Origin: JABWBJ01 sp036507855
GTDB lineage: Bacteria; Gemmatimonadota; Gemmatimonadetes; Gemmatimonadales; Gemmatimonadaceae
Direction: 5' to 3'
DNA: 64,000 nt
Assembly: GCA_036507855.1 (NCBI GenBank)
Contig: DATCIJ010000013.1
Span: forward strand, 1 to 64,000
This document shows, piece by piece, positions 44,065 through 52,240 of the stretch; within the stretch, counting starts at the first letter, position 1; the number at the start of each line of letters is the position of its first letter. The notes beneath the pieces are model-generated. The model worked only from the letters and a program-made list of their open reading frames with translations, ran no database searches and had not been told where the DNA came from. The translations under genes and the position numbers were made by a program.

Positions 44065-45036
44065 CTACTTCTTCGATTCCCGAGCCAACACGCCTTTTAC
44101 CGCACCAGCAATCATCCGGTTGACGGCTGATATCGAGACGCCGCCCGGGTCATCTGACGGGATCGTCGCAAAACCGATCGCTGAGGCCTTGGGATAGCGC
44201 GCGAAAAGCTGCTCGAACAGCGTCGCGAGTTCCCAGCTCGACGGACCGCCTGGCACCTTGTTGCCGTGACCCGGTACTTCGGCCGGATCGAGAACGTCGA
44301 GATCGATGTGGATGTACAGCTTGTCGCTGATCCGATTCAATCGATCGAGCTGCGCGAAGACGGCCGGCGAGGCCCGCCGGAGATCATCCACGCTGACCTG
44401 CTCGATCCTCGAGTTGTCGAGGATGTCCTGCTCGAGCGGATCCGTGAGCCGCACGCCTCCCATGACCACATGCTGATCCGACATCGGCGGCTCCAGTCCT
44501 GCGTCGAGCCGCATGCGCTGCAGGGCGCGTCCGGTTGCCACCGCGACCGGCATGCCGCCGAGTGAGCCGCTCCGCGTCGTTTCCGGCGTGTTGATGTCCG
44601 GATGAGCATCGAGCCAGAGCATGCCGATCCGGAGTGGATCCCGCCCCTCGCCGGATCGCTGAAGTCCGGCCACCAGGCCGGGCATCGACGGACACGTCGC
44701 CAGCAGTCCGACGGTGAAGAAGCCGTCCGCCTCGTTCTGACGCACGATGTCGCCGAAGTGGCCTAACGCCATTCCCAGGCGCTTCCACCCGCCGTACTCC
44801 GTCGACTCATCGGCCGTCAGCGCTGCTTCCGCCGATCGTACCACGGCGTTCAGACGCGCCAGCGTGTCACGAATGCCGCCGCCCGCCATGGTGGCGGGGC
44901 CGCGCGACGTCCCGTTCGGCGAAAACGGCTGTTGCGCCAGCGAAACGCGCAGACGCCCATCCGGACCGGTGTATCGGGTTTGCGCGTGAGCGGACGCTGC
45001 CGTGACGGTGAGCAGAAGAAGGAGGAGCCGATACAT
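44065..45036 (-). CDS. Exported arginase/agmatinase-family protein
   Basis: 323 residues. The N-terminus MYRLLLLLLTVTAASAHAQ is a clear signal peptide, unusual for this cytosolic ureohydrolase family. Metal-ligand motifs are WLDAHPDINTPETT (DAHxD) and HIDLDVLDP (DxD). The first His motif (GGDHS) is not recognisable; MALGHFGDIV is in its place. It may hydrolyse a guanidino compound in the periplasm or be a related hydrolase. The start is preceded by GAGTCAC heptamers, with no Shine-Dalgarno sequence. Confidence 0.8.
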   Translation of the reverse strand: MYRLLLLLLTVTAASAHAQTRYTGPDGRLRVSLAQQPFSPNGTSRGPATMAGGGIRDTLARLNAVVRSAEAALTADESTEYGGWKRLGMALGHFGDIVRQNEADGFFTVGLLATCPSMPGLVAGLQRSGEGRDPLRIGMLWLDAHPDINTPETTRSGSLGGMPVAVATGRALQRMRLDAGLEPPMSDQHVVMGGVRLTDPLEQDILDNSRIEQVSVDDLRRASPAVFAQLDRLNRISDKLYIHIDLDVLDPAEVPGHGNKVPGGPSSWELATLFEQLFARYPKASAIGFATIPSDDPGGVSISAVNRMIAGAVKGVLARESKK

Positions 45037-45040
45037 GCGC

Positions 45041-45064
45041 GTGACTCGTGACTGGGCGAATCAC
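45041..45064. repeat. Short GTGACTC array between OsmC and arginase-like genes
   Basis: GTGACTC and GTGACTG (45041-45054) precede the arginase-like start on its coding strand as GAGTCAC units. GAATCAC (45058-45064) overlaps the OsmC stop codon. The two parts can form a short stem, so the whole 24-bp junction is array. Confidence 0.75.
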
Positions 45065-45483
45065 TCGATCGCGGCGTCGAGCGTGATCTTCGCGTTCAGC
45101 AAACGCGAGATCGGGCAGGTGGCGCGGGCGCCCTCTGCCTGCTCGGCGAAGACCGCCGGCGATATACCGGGGACGCGAGCGCGGCTTCTCAGATGAACCT
45201 TCGTGACGGTCATCCCGGCATCCATCTTCTCGAGCGTCACTGTCGCCGTCGTGGCAATCCGCTCGGGCGGAAACCCCGCCGCCGTCAATTTCCCCGAGAG
45301 CGCCATGGAATAGCAGCCGGCGTGAGCGGCCGCAACGAGCTCCTCGGGATTGGTTCCCGGATCATCGGCGAAGCGCTGTGCCCACGTGTAGTTCGCATCC
45401 TTGAGTACGCCGCTGGGCGCCGACATGGTGCCCCTGCCCTCTTTCAGCGTGCCGTTCCATACGGCCGAAGCCTGTCGTTCCAC
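45061..45483 (-). CDS. osmC: OsmC/Ohr-family peroxiredoxin-like protein
   Basis: 140 residues from GTG 45483 (ribosome site GAGGGGACATCG). The two redox cysteines are in AAAHAGCYSMAL and ARATCPISRLL, and TNPEELVAAAHAG is the family signature. It reduces organic hydroperoxides with lipoyl or thiol donors. Cytoplasmic. Confidence 0.93.
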   Translation of the reverse strand: MERQASAVWNGTLKEGRGTMSAPSGVLKDANYTWAQRFADDPGTNPEELVAAAHAGCYSMALSGKLTAAGFPPERIATTATVTLEKMDAGMTVTKVHLRSRARVPGISPAVFAEQAEGARATCPISRLLNAKITLDAAIE

Positions 45484-45553
45484 CGATGTCCCCTCGTTGC
45501 TCGGTTAGTCGATTCCCGGTATTCGTGAACCGAGCGAGCAAGGTAGTTCTGGG

Positions 45554-45652
45554 ACAGGAGACGGGAAACAGGAGACAGGAGACAGGGATGAGCAGAGGGC
45601 CGGAGCAAGCGCCCCGGCCCTCCGTTTCCTGTTTCCTGTTTCTCCTGTTTCC
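45554..45652. terminator. Long repeat-armed hairpin after dienelactone hydrolase gene
   Basis: The core stem GAGGGCCGG (45595-45603) pairs with CCGGCCCTC (45614-45622) around a 10-base loop. It is flanked by AGGAGAC/GGGAAAC units on the left (45554-45587) and the complementary GTTTCCT units on the right (45624-45650), giving a hairpin of nearly 100 bp. The right arm starts at the hydrolase stop codon. It probably ends or insulates that transcript. Confidence 0.75.
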
Positions 45653-46555
45653 TCAGTTCCCCAGCTTTGCCCTCAGGAAGGTCACGACCCTTGGCCATGC
45701 CTCCTGCGCCGCCTTCGCGTTCGCCTCGCTGTTCTCCTGTCCGCGCAGGAATCCGTGCCCGGCGCCATCGAAAATGTGGTACTCGTACGACTTGCCGAGT
45801 CGCTTCATGGCCGAGTCGGTCGCGGGGATGGTGGCATTGATGCGAGCGTCGGCGCCACCGTACAGCCCGAGCACCGGCGCCTTGATGGCTGCCATCTCGT
45901 CCGCGTTAGGCGGTGAGCCGTAGAACACGACGGAAGCTCCCACGGTGGGCGCATGCGTCGCATGGAGGAACGACCGGCCGCCGCCCCAGCAGAACCCGAT
46001 GACGCCGTACCTGGGCTGTGCGGCCGGCAGGGACATGCCGTACTTCGCGACGGCGTCGAGCGCGGCGTTGACGAACTCGGGCGTTGCCCGCTGAATGAGC
46101 TGCCTGCCGACATCGGCCGTCGCCTCCTCGGTCAACGACCCGGTCTTGGCCATCGTGATCATGTCAGGGGCGATGCCGATGAATCCCTCTGCGGCGAGTT
46201 GATCCGCCACACTCCGCGTCCACGTGTTGAGGCCGGTGTTTTCGTGGATCGCGATCACCACTGGGGCTTTCTGAGACCGTTCCGGATACACGACCCAGGC
46301 CATCACGCTGTCCGACGCGCCAACCTTGATGGCGACCCATTCTCCATGGCGCGGCGACGCCGCGATTCGTTGCGCCGCCGTGACCCCGGACGCGGGGATC
46401 GCGGCCGACTGCCCGGCGTCCACCGCCACGAGGCCGCCAGCGGCATGGTCTCCATGGCCAGCGTGCTCGTCAGCTACGACCGGAGTTCTGGCCTGCGAGG
46501 CCATGTATCCGCCCGCAGCGGCGATCGCGGCGACAACGATTGTGAGGATGCGCAT
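45653..46555 (-). CDS. Exported dienelactone hydrolase-family protein
   Basis: 300 residues. MRILTIVVAAIAAAGGYMAS is a signal anchor or signal peptide. A His/Ala/Gly-rich spacer follows (DEHAGHGDHAAGG). The alpha/beta-hydrolase triad is Cys in GVIGFCWGGG, Asp in YGGADARIN and His in GAGHGFLRG, the dienelactone hydrolase form. It is exported, so the natural substrate is unknown. The His-rich spacer may bind metal. Confidence 0.88.
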   Translation of the reverse strand: MRILTIVVAAIAAAGGYMASQARTPVVADEHAGHGDHAAGGLVAVDAGQSAAIPASGVTAAQRIAASPRHGEWVAIKVGASDSVMAWVVYPERSQKAPVVIAIHENTGLNTWTRSVADQLAAEGFIGIAPDMITMAKTGSLTEEATADVGRQLIQRATPEFVNAALDAVAKYGMSLPAAQPRYGVIGFCWGGGRSFLHATHAPTVGASVVFYGSPPNADEMAAIKAPVLGLYGGADARINATIPATDSAMKRLGKSYEYHIFDGAGHGFLRGQENSEANAKAAQEAWPRVVTFLRAKLGN

Positions 46556-46591
46556 GGTATTGTGATGAGCGAGGAGGGATTTGGGTGAGGC

Positions 46592-46623
46592 TTATGGAGC
46601 GCGCTGTAGAACCAGGTGTCAAG
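46592..46623 (-). promoter_or_regulatory. Possible promoter for dienelactone hydrolase gene
   Basis: A perfect TTGACA (46623-46618, minus strand) lies 63 bp before the start. The best -10 is CATAAG (46597-46592) at a long 20-bp spacing, or CTCCAT at 17 bp. The -35 is convincing, the -10 is not. Confidence 0.35.
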
Positions 46624-46664
46624 TACCAACGCGCTCCCGGCACGCTTCGCGCGCTTTGCGTTCG

Positions 46665-48392
46665 TTACTGCACGCAATTCCCCTTCGGATCCGGCTTCGG
46701 CTTATCCACCACGAGCCGATGATCGAGGTTGGCGATCTTCATCGCCGATTCGAAGACGAACCGCGCGACGAGCGCCATGTGCGGATACTCGATGTACTGC
46801 GGCTCGTCGGTCACCTGATGGTAATCGGCGTGACCGCCGGTCGAGATGAACGTGATCGGGATGCCGAACTTCGCGTACTCGTAGTGATCGCTCCGGCAGT
46901 AGATGTTCTGCTGATGCCCATTGGCATCCATCGCGTAATCGAACCGGAGACCCAGCTTCTTTTCAGTGTTTACAGTCTCAAGCAGATCGCCCATCTCGGT
47001 CGAGAGCCGGCGTGATCCGATGAGCTGCACGTACCCTTCCCCTCCCATCAGAAGCTTCTGCTCCAGATCTTCACCAGTCACGTCGTTCGCCCCACCGCGA
47101 CCCACCATGTCCATGTTCAGCTGCCCGACGATGGAATCGCGTGGCACCGTGGGATGCGCGGTGAAGTAGCTCGCGCCCCAAAGGCCCATCTCCTCCCCGG
47201 TGTGCCAGACAAAGACGATCGACCGCTTCGGCTTCTGAGGATCCCTGGCAAATTGCTCGGCGATCTCGAGCACCGTCATCGAGCCCGAGCCGTCGTCGTC
47301 GGCGCCGTTGTTGATCGAGTCGAGCCGCGGCGCGCTGATCGCGCGCAGGCTGTCCAGTATGGCCTTGACCCGCAACGCCTCCTCAGGCGTTGGCGGCCGG
47401 TTCGGACTGTCAGCGCCCTGGGGCCGCACCACCTGCATGTACGCCCTGAGCGAGTCGTGATCCACGGGCTGCTGACGTAACGGAATGTGATCGTTATGCG
47501 CGCCGATGGCGACATACTGCCCCTTGAGCTTCGGATCCGTTCCTGGCAGGATCGCGACGACGTTCCGGCCGGGCTTCGACGTCTCCGTGAATCGGACGGA
47601 CGTCGTGACAGATTTACCGACCATCCGGTTGGTCCACGACGCGGCGGGTGCGCCAAGCATTGTTTCGGCCATCGCCCGGGTGACGTTCAGCGTCATCGGC
47701 ACTGTGTCCTGCAGGAACACGGTGCCCGTACTCGCAAACGCCGCGCGAAGCGCCTGCGGCGTCAACATCTCACCCACAACCACCACGTTGGCCGCGGCTT
47801 CGGCGCGCATGGTAACCCACTGCTGATAGCCGTTCGACGCGACGAACTTCCCGACGTCCGTGCCGGGCGGTACGCCGCCGGGGACAAACACCAGGATCTT
47901 CCCTCGAGCTGAGTCCACGGGGATGTTCGCGGTGGTATCGACCCATGGACCGACGAAAACCACCTGAGCGCTGGAGAAGCGTCGCACGAAGCCGGCCGCG
48001 CTGGCGGTGAAATCAGTGCCGGCCTTGAAGGTCGCCTCGCCCGCGGTCACCGTCGACGACGAATCGAGGAGGCGCGTGTACAGCGGCAGTTTCTGGAAGA
48101 AAGTGCCATTGTCCCCCCCCGGCTGCAGTCCAAACCGCCGCACTTCGTTCTCGATGTACGCGGTTCCCATGTCGTTGTAGGGCGTGCCGACGGCGCGACC
48201 CATCATCGAGTCATCTGCGAACTTGTAGAGGCGCGTCATGAGATCGCCGGCGGTGATTTCGGCGACCGTCTGGGGCCCGATGTATTTGCGAGGAGGCGGC
48301 GCCGCGGCGCTCTGCGCCTGTGCTACGACGGCAAGACCGGAGATGACGGCTGCCGCCAGCGGCGCCGAACGGCGAAGAAAGACTGTGTGCAT
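46665..48392 (-). CDS. Exported M28-family zinc aminopeptidase
   Basis: 575 residues from ATG 48392 (MHTVFLRRSAPLAAAVISGL), a signal peptide. A protease-associated insert lies between about 110 and 290. The co-catalytic zinc ligands are in AIGAHNDHI, NNGADDDGSGSMTVLE, WHTGEEMGLWG, NMDMVGRG and SDHYEYAKFGIP, the complete M28 set. It removes N-terminal amino acids from peptides in the periplasm. A GCATAACG octamer covers the first zinc ligand (GAHND). Confidence 0.93.
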   Translation of the reverse strand: MHTVFLRRSAPLAAAVISGLAVVAQAQSAAAPPPRKYIGPQTVAEITAGDLMTRLYKFADDSMMGRAVGTPYNDMGTAYIENEVRRFGLQPGGDNGTFFQKLPLYTRLLDSSSTVTAGEATFKAGTDFTASAAGFVRRFSSAQVVFVGPWVDTTANIPVDSARGKILVFVPGGVPPGTDVGKFVASNGYQQWVTMRAEAAANVVVVGEMLTPQALRAAFASTGTVFLQDTVPMTLNVTRAMAETMLGAPAASWTNRMVGKSVTTSVRFTETSKPGRNVVAILPGTDPKLKGQYVAIGAHNDHIPLRQQPVDHDSLRAYMQVVRPQGADSPNRPPTPEEALRVKAILDSLRAISAPRLDSINNGADDDGSGSMTVLEIAEQFARDPQKPKRSIVFVWHTGEEMGLWGASYFTAHPTVPRDSIVGQLNMDMVGRGGANDVTGEDLEQKLLMGGEGYVQLIGSRRLSTEMGDLLETVNTEKKLGLRFDYAMDANGHQQNIYCRSDHYEYAKFGIPITFISTGGHADYHQVTDEPQYIEYPHMALVARFVFESAMKIANLDHRLVVDKPKPDPKGNCVQ

Positions 48393-48516
48393 GAGAGCGT
48401 TCGGGATGGTGGGACGACGAACGGGGCGTACCCGGCTTCGTCGTGATAGGGTCCGGAAGCTCATCGACCGCTGTGCGACCCGCAAGGACGCAGGGACGGA
48501 GCAAGCCTCAGCGCCA

Positions 48517-48604
48517 CTAGTGCCGTTCCAACTTGTTTCACCGAACGCTCGAAGGTATGGGTATGCATTGAACCACTTGGCGAGAATAGTTGGAACGGCA
48601 CTAG
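48517..48604. mobile_element. 88-bp palindromic MITE-like element
   Basis: CTAGTGCCGTTCCAACT (48517-48533) and its exact reverse complement AGTTGGAACGGCACTAG (48588-48604) are 17-bp terminal inverted repeats around a 54-bp centre that is less G+C-rich than the surroundings. The right end supplies the stop codon (TAG) of the glycosyltransferase gene. There is no ORF inside. Size and structure resemble a miniature inverted-repeat element, although a long hairpin terminator cannot be excluded. Confidence 0.7.
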
Positions 48605-49863
48605 GCGAGATCGCGATACGCGCGGCCCCGCCAGTTCACCGGCCGCCGGAACGTCGACAACGCCACGCGAAAGACCGCGGCCGGATCGGCGAGCCAGCTG
48701 AGCGCGTAGGGCAAACCACGTCTCTCATAAGAACCGGCGACAGCGCCCACGAGCGAGAGCCTGACCGACATGAGCAGGAGGTTGATGGCCACGAGCGGAC
48801 GAGGTAGCGGCGCCAGGATTGCCCACGTCAGCAGGATGATTGGCGCGGCCTGCACCAGCATCAGGAACAGGACGTCGAGCAGCTGGCGGCTGCGCGTCGT
48901 GGCGTCCGCGAGATCGATGGAGCGGCCCCACTCGCGCCACATCTCGCCTGCGGAGCGATACCCGCGCACGCGGTACAACCGGCTTCCATCGAGGAATCCG
49001 CAGCGCACGCCTTTCCGCGCGTACTGCCGTGCGAGGAGCACGTCATCCGCGAATGACGCGCGAGCGGGCGCATACCCGCCGTGTTCCAGTAGCGTTGCGC
49101 GCCTGACGAGAAAGCACTGGCCGTTCGCCAGCAATCGTGCCGGCGGTGGCGACGGCTCTGGCGCGCCGGTGCGGTAGATGAGGGTCATCAGCAGCGTGGG
49201 CTGCAGCCAGCGTTCCCAGGACGTTTGCCCGGCGAACATCGGGGAAAAGGACACGAGCTCGAGGTGGTGCGCGCGCGCCGCCGCAACGACCGAAGCCACC
49301 ATCCCCTCGTTCGCCTCGGTATCGGCATCGACACCGAGTACCCATTCGCCGCGGGCGAGCGTGAGCCCATGTTGCAGTGCCCAGACCTTTCCAATCCATC
49401 CCGGGGGCAGCGGTGGATCACGCTCGAGACGAATGCGCGGATCGAGCCTCGCGGCGCCTTCAACCAAAGCCTGCGTTCCGTCGGTGGACGCGCTATCGAT
49501 GACGATGACCTCGGTCAGTGGCGCTCCCTGCTTCGACAATCCAGCGAGACAGGGTCCGATGCGTCCGGCTTCGTTCAACGTCGGAACGATGACCGACACC
49601 GTGGTATCGGTCATCGATTCCTGGAGCGGCCTGACCGGAGGGAGTCGCCGTATCCCGGGAAGAAGGCGCCACAGCAGGACGATAGCTGCGGCGCCTTGAA
49701 CGACTGCGAGAACCGCGAGTGTCGAGCTCAGAGCGCGGAGCTCAGCGAATGCACCCCTACCGTTTCCCCTCGAACGATGTTGCGGCCGCGCCGGTGGGCT
49801 TGAGCCAGTAGCCAAACCACTGGCGCAGCCTGCCGAGGCGGTCCACGAGCAGCCACGGTTCAC
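48601..49863 (-). CDS. Glycosyltransferase family 2, membrane-attached
   Basis: Up to 420 residues. The GT-A domain begins TVSVIVPTLNEAGRIGPCLA, with VIVIDSASTDGTQ, the DxD motif VLGVDADTEAN and GYAPARASFADDVLLARQY. Two or more C-terminal membrane helices follow (LFLMLVQAAPIILLTWAIL), and an N-terminal helix lies near LAVLAVVQGAAAIVLLW. The layout resembles CrtQ/HpnB-like transferases. The longest frame overlaps the S9 peptidase gene by 107 bp; no good start is visible after that stop, so the start is uncertain. The stop codon lies in the 88-bp palindromic element. Confidence 0.85.
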   Translation of the reverse strand: MNRGCSWTASAGCASGLATGSSPPARPQHRSRGNGRGAFAELRALSSTLAVLAVVQGAAAIVLLWRLLPGIRRLPPVRPLQESMTDTTVSVIVPTLNEAGRIGPCLAGLSKQGAPLTEVIVIDSASTDGTQALVEGAARLDPRIRLERDPPLPPGWIGKVWALQHGLTLARGEWVLGVDADTEANEGMVASVVAAARAHHLELVSFSPMFAGQTSWERWLQPTLLMTLIYRTGAPEPSPPPARLLANGQCFLVRRATLLEHGGYAPARASFADDVLLARQYARKGVRCGFLDGSRLYRVRGYRSAGEMWREWGRSIDLADATTRSRQLLDVLFLMLVQAAPIILLTWAILAPLPRPLVAINLLLMSVRLSLVGAVAGSYERRGLPYALSWLADPAAVFRVALSTFRRPVNWRGRAYRDLA

Positions 49864-51916
49864 CCGTCCGCGACAGGTCGTGCGTTGAGCGCGGGTAGCG
49901 CACGAGTTCGACGGGCACTCCCTGTTTCTTCAACGCCATGAACCATTGCTCGGCGTCGCCCATCGGCGTCCGGTAGTCCTCTTCCGACTGCACCATGAGC
50001 GTCGGCGTGCGCACCTTGTCGACGTACCTGATCGGCGACAACTCGTCGTAGATCTTCTTGTTCTCCCACGGCTTTCCAAAGAACTCGAACTCGGTGAGCC
50101 CCTGCACGTCGGTACTACCGTACCAGGACCACCAGTTCGAGATCATGCGATCCGTCTGGGCGGCCTTGAAGCGAGTGGTCTTCGTGGTAATCCACGCCGT
50201 CATGAATCCACCGTATGAGCCGCCCGTCACGCCCATGCGCGTGGAATCGACGTCAGCACGCGTGGAGACGATGTCGACCGCCTTCATCAGGTCCTGGAAG
50301 TCCTCGAGTCCCCAGCGGCCGCGCGTCGAATACGTGAAGTCACCGCCGTAGCCGCTCGAACCGCGCGGGTTGGTGAATAACACCCACATCCCGGCGCCGG
50401 CGATGTTGTGGAACTCGTCGAACCAGTTCTCGCCGTACGCGCTGTGCGGACCCCCGTGGATGTAGAGGACCAGCGGATACTTCCGGCCAGGCTGATAGCC
50501 TGCCGGCTTCTGAAGCCACGCCTCGATTTCAAAACCGCCCACCGACTTGTAGGTAAAGCGCTCGGCGTCCGGCCACTCGATCTCGGCGTTGAGCTTGTCG
50601 TTGAAGCCCGTGAGCTTCACCTCACCCGTGCCGTCGGCATTGGCGAGATAGAGTTCGGTCGGCTTGGTGATGCTCGTGGAGACATACGCGATCTTCGCCT
50701 GCTTTGCGTCGGTGGAGAAACCGGAGAGTCGCCGGCGTCCACCCAGAACTTCCGTCATCTGTTTCGTGGCGGGATCGAGGCGGAAGAGCCCCGTGCGGCC
50801 TCCCACCGATGCGGCGACCATCACGTGGCCAGCCGGGGTCCACCAGTACTGCTGCGGCTCGTACTGCCACGTGCCCAGCAGATTCACCGGGGTTCCGCCT
50901 GAAGCGGCTACGATGAACAGGCGCGCGGAAGCCGTGCGCGTCGCGCTCGACCTGAACGTGATGGAGCGGCCATCCGGCGACCAATCCAGGTCGCCTTCGC
51001 TACCGGCCAGATTCGTCAGGCGGCGCGGCGTGCCGCCGCCAACCGCAACGATGAATATGTCGGAGTCGTTGCGTGGGGCTTCGTCTCGCTTCGCATCGTA
51101 TGGCAGGAGTCCAATGGAATCGGCCATGGCCTGCACCGCCGAATCGGGGCGCATTTCAGGATCGGCGACGTACGCAATCCACTGGCCGTCGGGCGACACA
51201 GCCGGACTCCGGCGCGAGTATCGAGTCGTGTCGACGATTCGCTTGGGTGAGCCGTCCGTCGCCTGGTTCCAGAGCTGCGCGGGACGAATGACGCGTGCCT
51301 CTCGCGGCCCGGGCAGGAATCCCTGGCCGTTGGCTTTGTAGCGGATCTCCGTGATATGCCGGCCATCGAAGCGCTTGGGATCGAGCGGTTGAGTAATCGA
51401 CCCGAACGGCGGCCGCGCCATCGCCTGCATGCCCGTCCATGAATCCGCCGGGCGCGCCCTCGTCGTGTCCACCGGAACCGGCTCCGACGTGACCACAAAG
51501 CGCTTGTTGTCAGGACTCGCGCCAGTTGGAAAGCTGTCGATCTCGACTGCCTCACCACCCGGTTGGTCCATGCGAAGGCCCCAGGTGCGGCCCCGTGATC
51601 CCGTGCGATTCGACGTGAAGAGCAGCCAACGCCCATCCGGCGACCAGCGAGGGTTCGAGCTTTCGTAGCCGGGTGCCGTATATCGCGTGGAGGCACCACC
51701 AGCGGTCGGCACGACCCATACTTCCTGATGCCGGCGGTTGTCCGCCTCCTTCACGGTGGTGACCGTGAACGCCACCGTTTTCCCGTCGGGCGACAGGGCC
51801 GGCGCACTCAGTGTGGTCAGTCGGTACCAGTCCGCCGGTGTGAACGGGCGCGGTCCCTGCGCTTCAATGGCAAGCAGTGGCGCGCCAAGCGCGACCAGTA
51901 CAATCATCCTGCGCAT
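49757..51916 (-). CDS. Exported S9-family prolyl oligopeptidase-like peptidase
   Basis: 719 residues from ATG 51916 (MRRMIVLVALGAPLLAIEAQ; ribosome site GAGGAATT). After the signal peptide comes a propeller with repeated SPDGK/SPDGRW motifs (LSPDGKTVAFTVTTV, WSPDGRWLLFTSNR). The C-terminal hydrolase domain has nucleophile Ser in GVTGGSYGGFMTA, Asp in QSEEDYRTPMGDA and His in YPRSTHDLSR. It probably degrades proline-containing or short peptides in the periplasm and is one of several exported peptidases in this stretch. Confidence 0.93.
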   Translation of the reverse strand: MRRMIVLVALGAPLLAIEAQGPRPFTPADWYRLTTLSAPALSPDGKTVAFTVTTVKEADNRRHQEVWVVPTAGGASTRYTAPGYESSNPRWSPDGRWLLFTSNRTGSRGRTWGLRMDQPGGEAVEIDSFPTGASPDNKRFVVTSEPVPVDTTRARPADSWTGMQAMARPPFGSITQPLDPKRFDGRHITEIRYKANGQGFLPGPREARVIRPAQLWNQATDGSPKRIVDTTRYSRRSPAVSPDGQWIAYVADPEMRPDSAVQAMADSIGLLPYDAKRDEAPRNDSDIFIVAVGGGTPRRLTNLAGSEGDLDWSPDGRSITFRSSATRTASARLFIVAASGGTPVNLLGTWQYEPQQYWWTPAGHVMVAASVGGRTGLFRLDPATKQMTEVLGGRRRLSGFSTDAKQAKIAYVSTSITKPTELYLANADGTGEVKLTGFNDKLNAEIEWPDAERFTYKSVGGFEIEAWLQKPAGYQPGRKYPLVLYIHGGPHSAYGENWFDEFHNIAGAGMWVLFTNPRGSSGYGGDFTYSTRGRWGLEDFQDLMKAVDIVSTRADVDSTRMGVTGGSYGGFMTAWITTKTTRFKAAQTDRMISNWWSWYGSTDVQGLTEFEFFGKPWENKKIYDELSPIRYVDKVRTPTLMVQSEEDYRTPMGDAEQWFMALKKQGVPVELVRYPRSTHDLSRTGEPWLLVDRLGRLRQWFGYWLKPTGAAATSFEGKR

Positions 51917-52013
51917 AATTCCTCGCTCCGCTGAAGCGTTGTGAATCGTCCGGGTTGGATCAAATAGGACCAGAGCGCCGGCGTTCCTCAAGTCCATTCC
52001 GTCATCAGCTGTC

Positions 52014-52232
52014 ATGATCCACCTTCGCTCGCTCGCCCTGCCCGCCGGGAATCGCGGGAGCGGGTTCCCATTCAGCGTGCCTGCGATCAGCACTCTGACC
52101 GAGATCGAGTTCACAACTCCGGTCACGTTCCTTGTCGGCGAGAATGGGTCAGGCAAACCGACGCTGCTCGAGCACGTACGGCTGACGCGCGAATTCCTCG
52201 CTGATCCCGATCGGTTTCTGCGAAGGCTCTGA
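52014..52232 (+). pseudogene. Relic of COG3910-like ATPase with internal deletion
   Basis: 72 residues. The N-terminal part (FTTPVTFLVGENGSGKPTLL) is an ABC/AAA-type Walker A in which the essential Ser/Thr after GK is Pro. It runs directly into LTREFLADPDRFLRRL, which looks like the C-terminal end of the same family. The signature, Walker B and switch regions (normally over 150 residues) are missing. This reads as a gene collapsed by an in-frame internal deletion, not a working ATPase. Confidence 0.72.
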
Positions 52233-52240
52233 GGAGGCGG

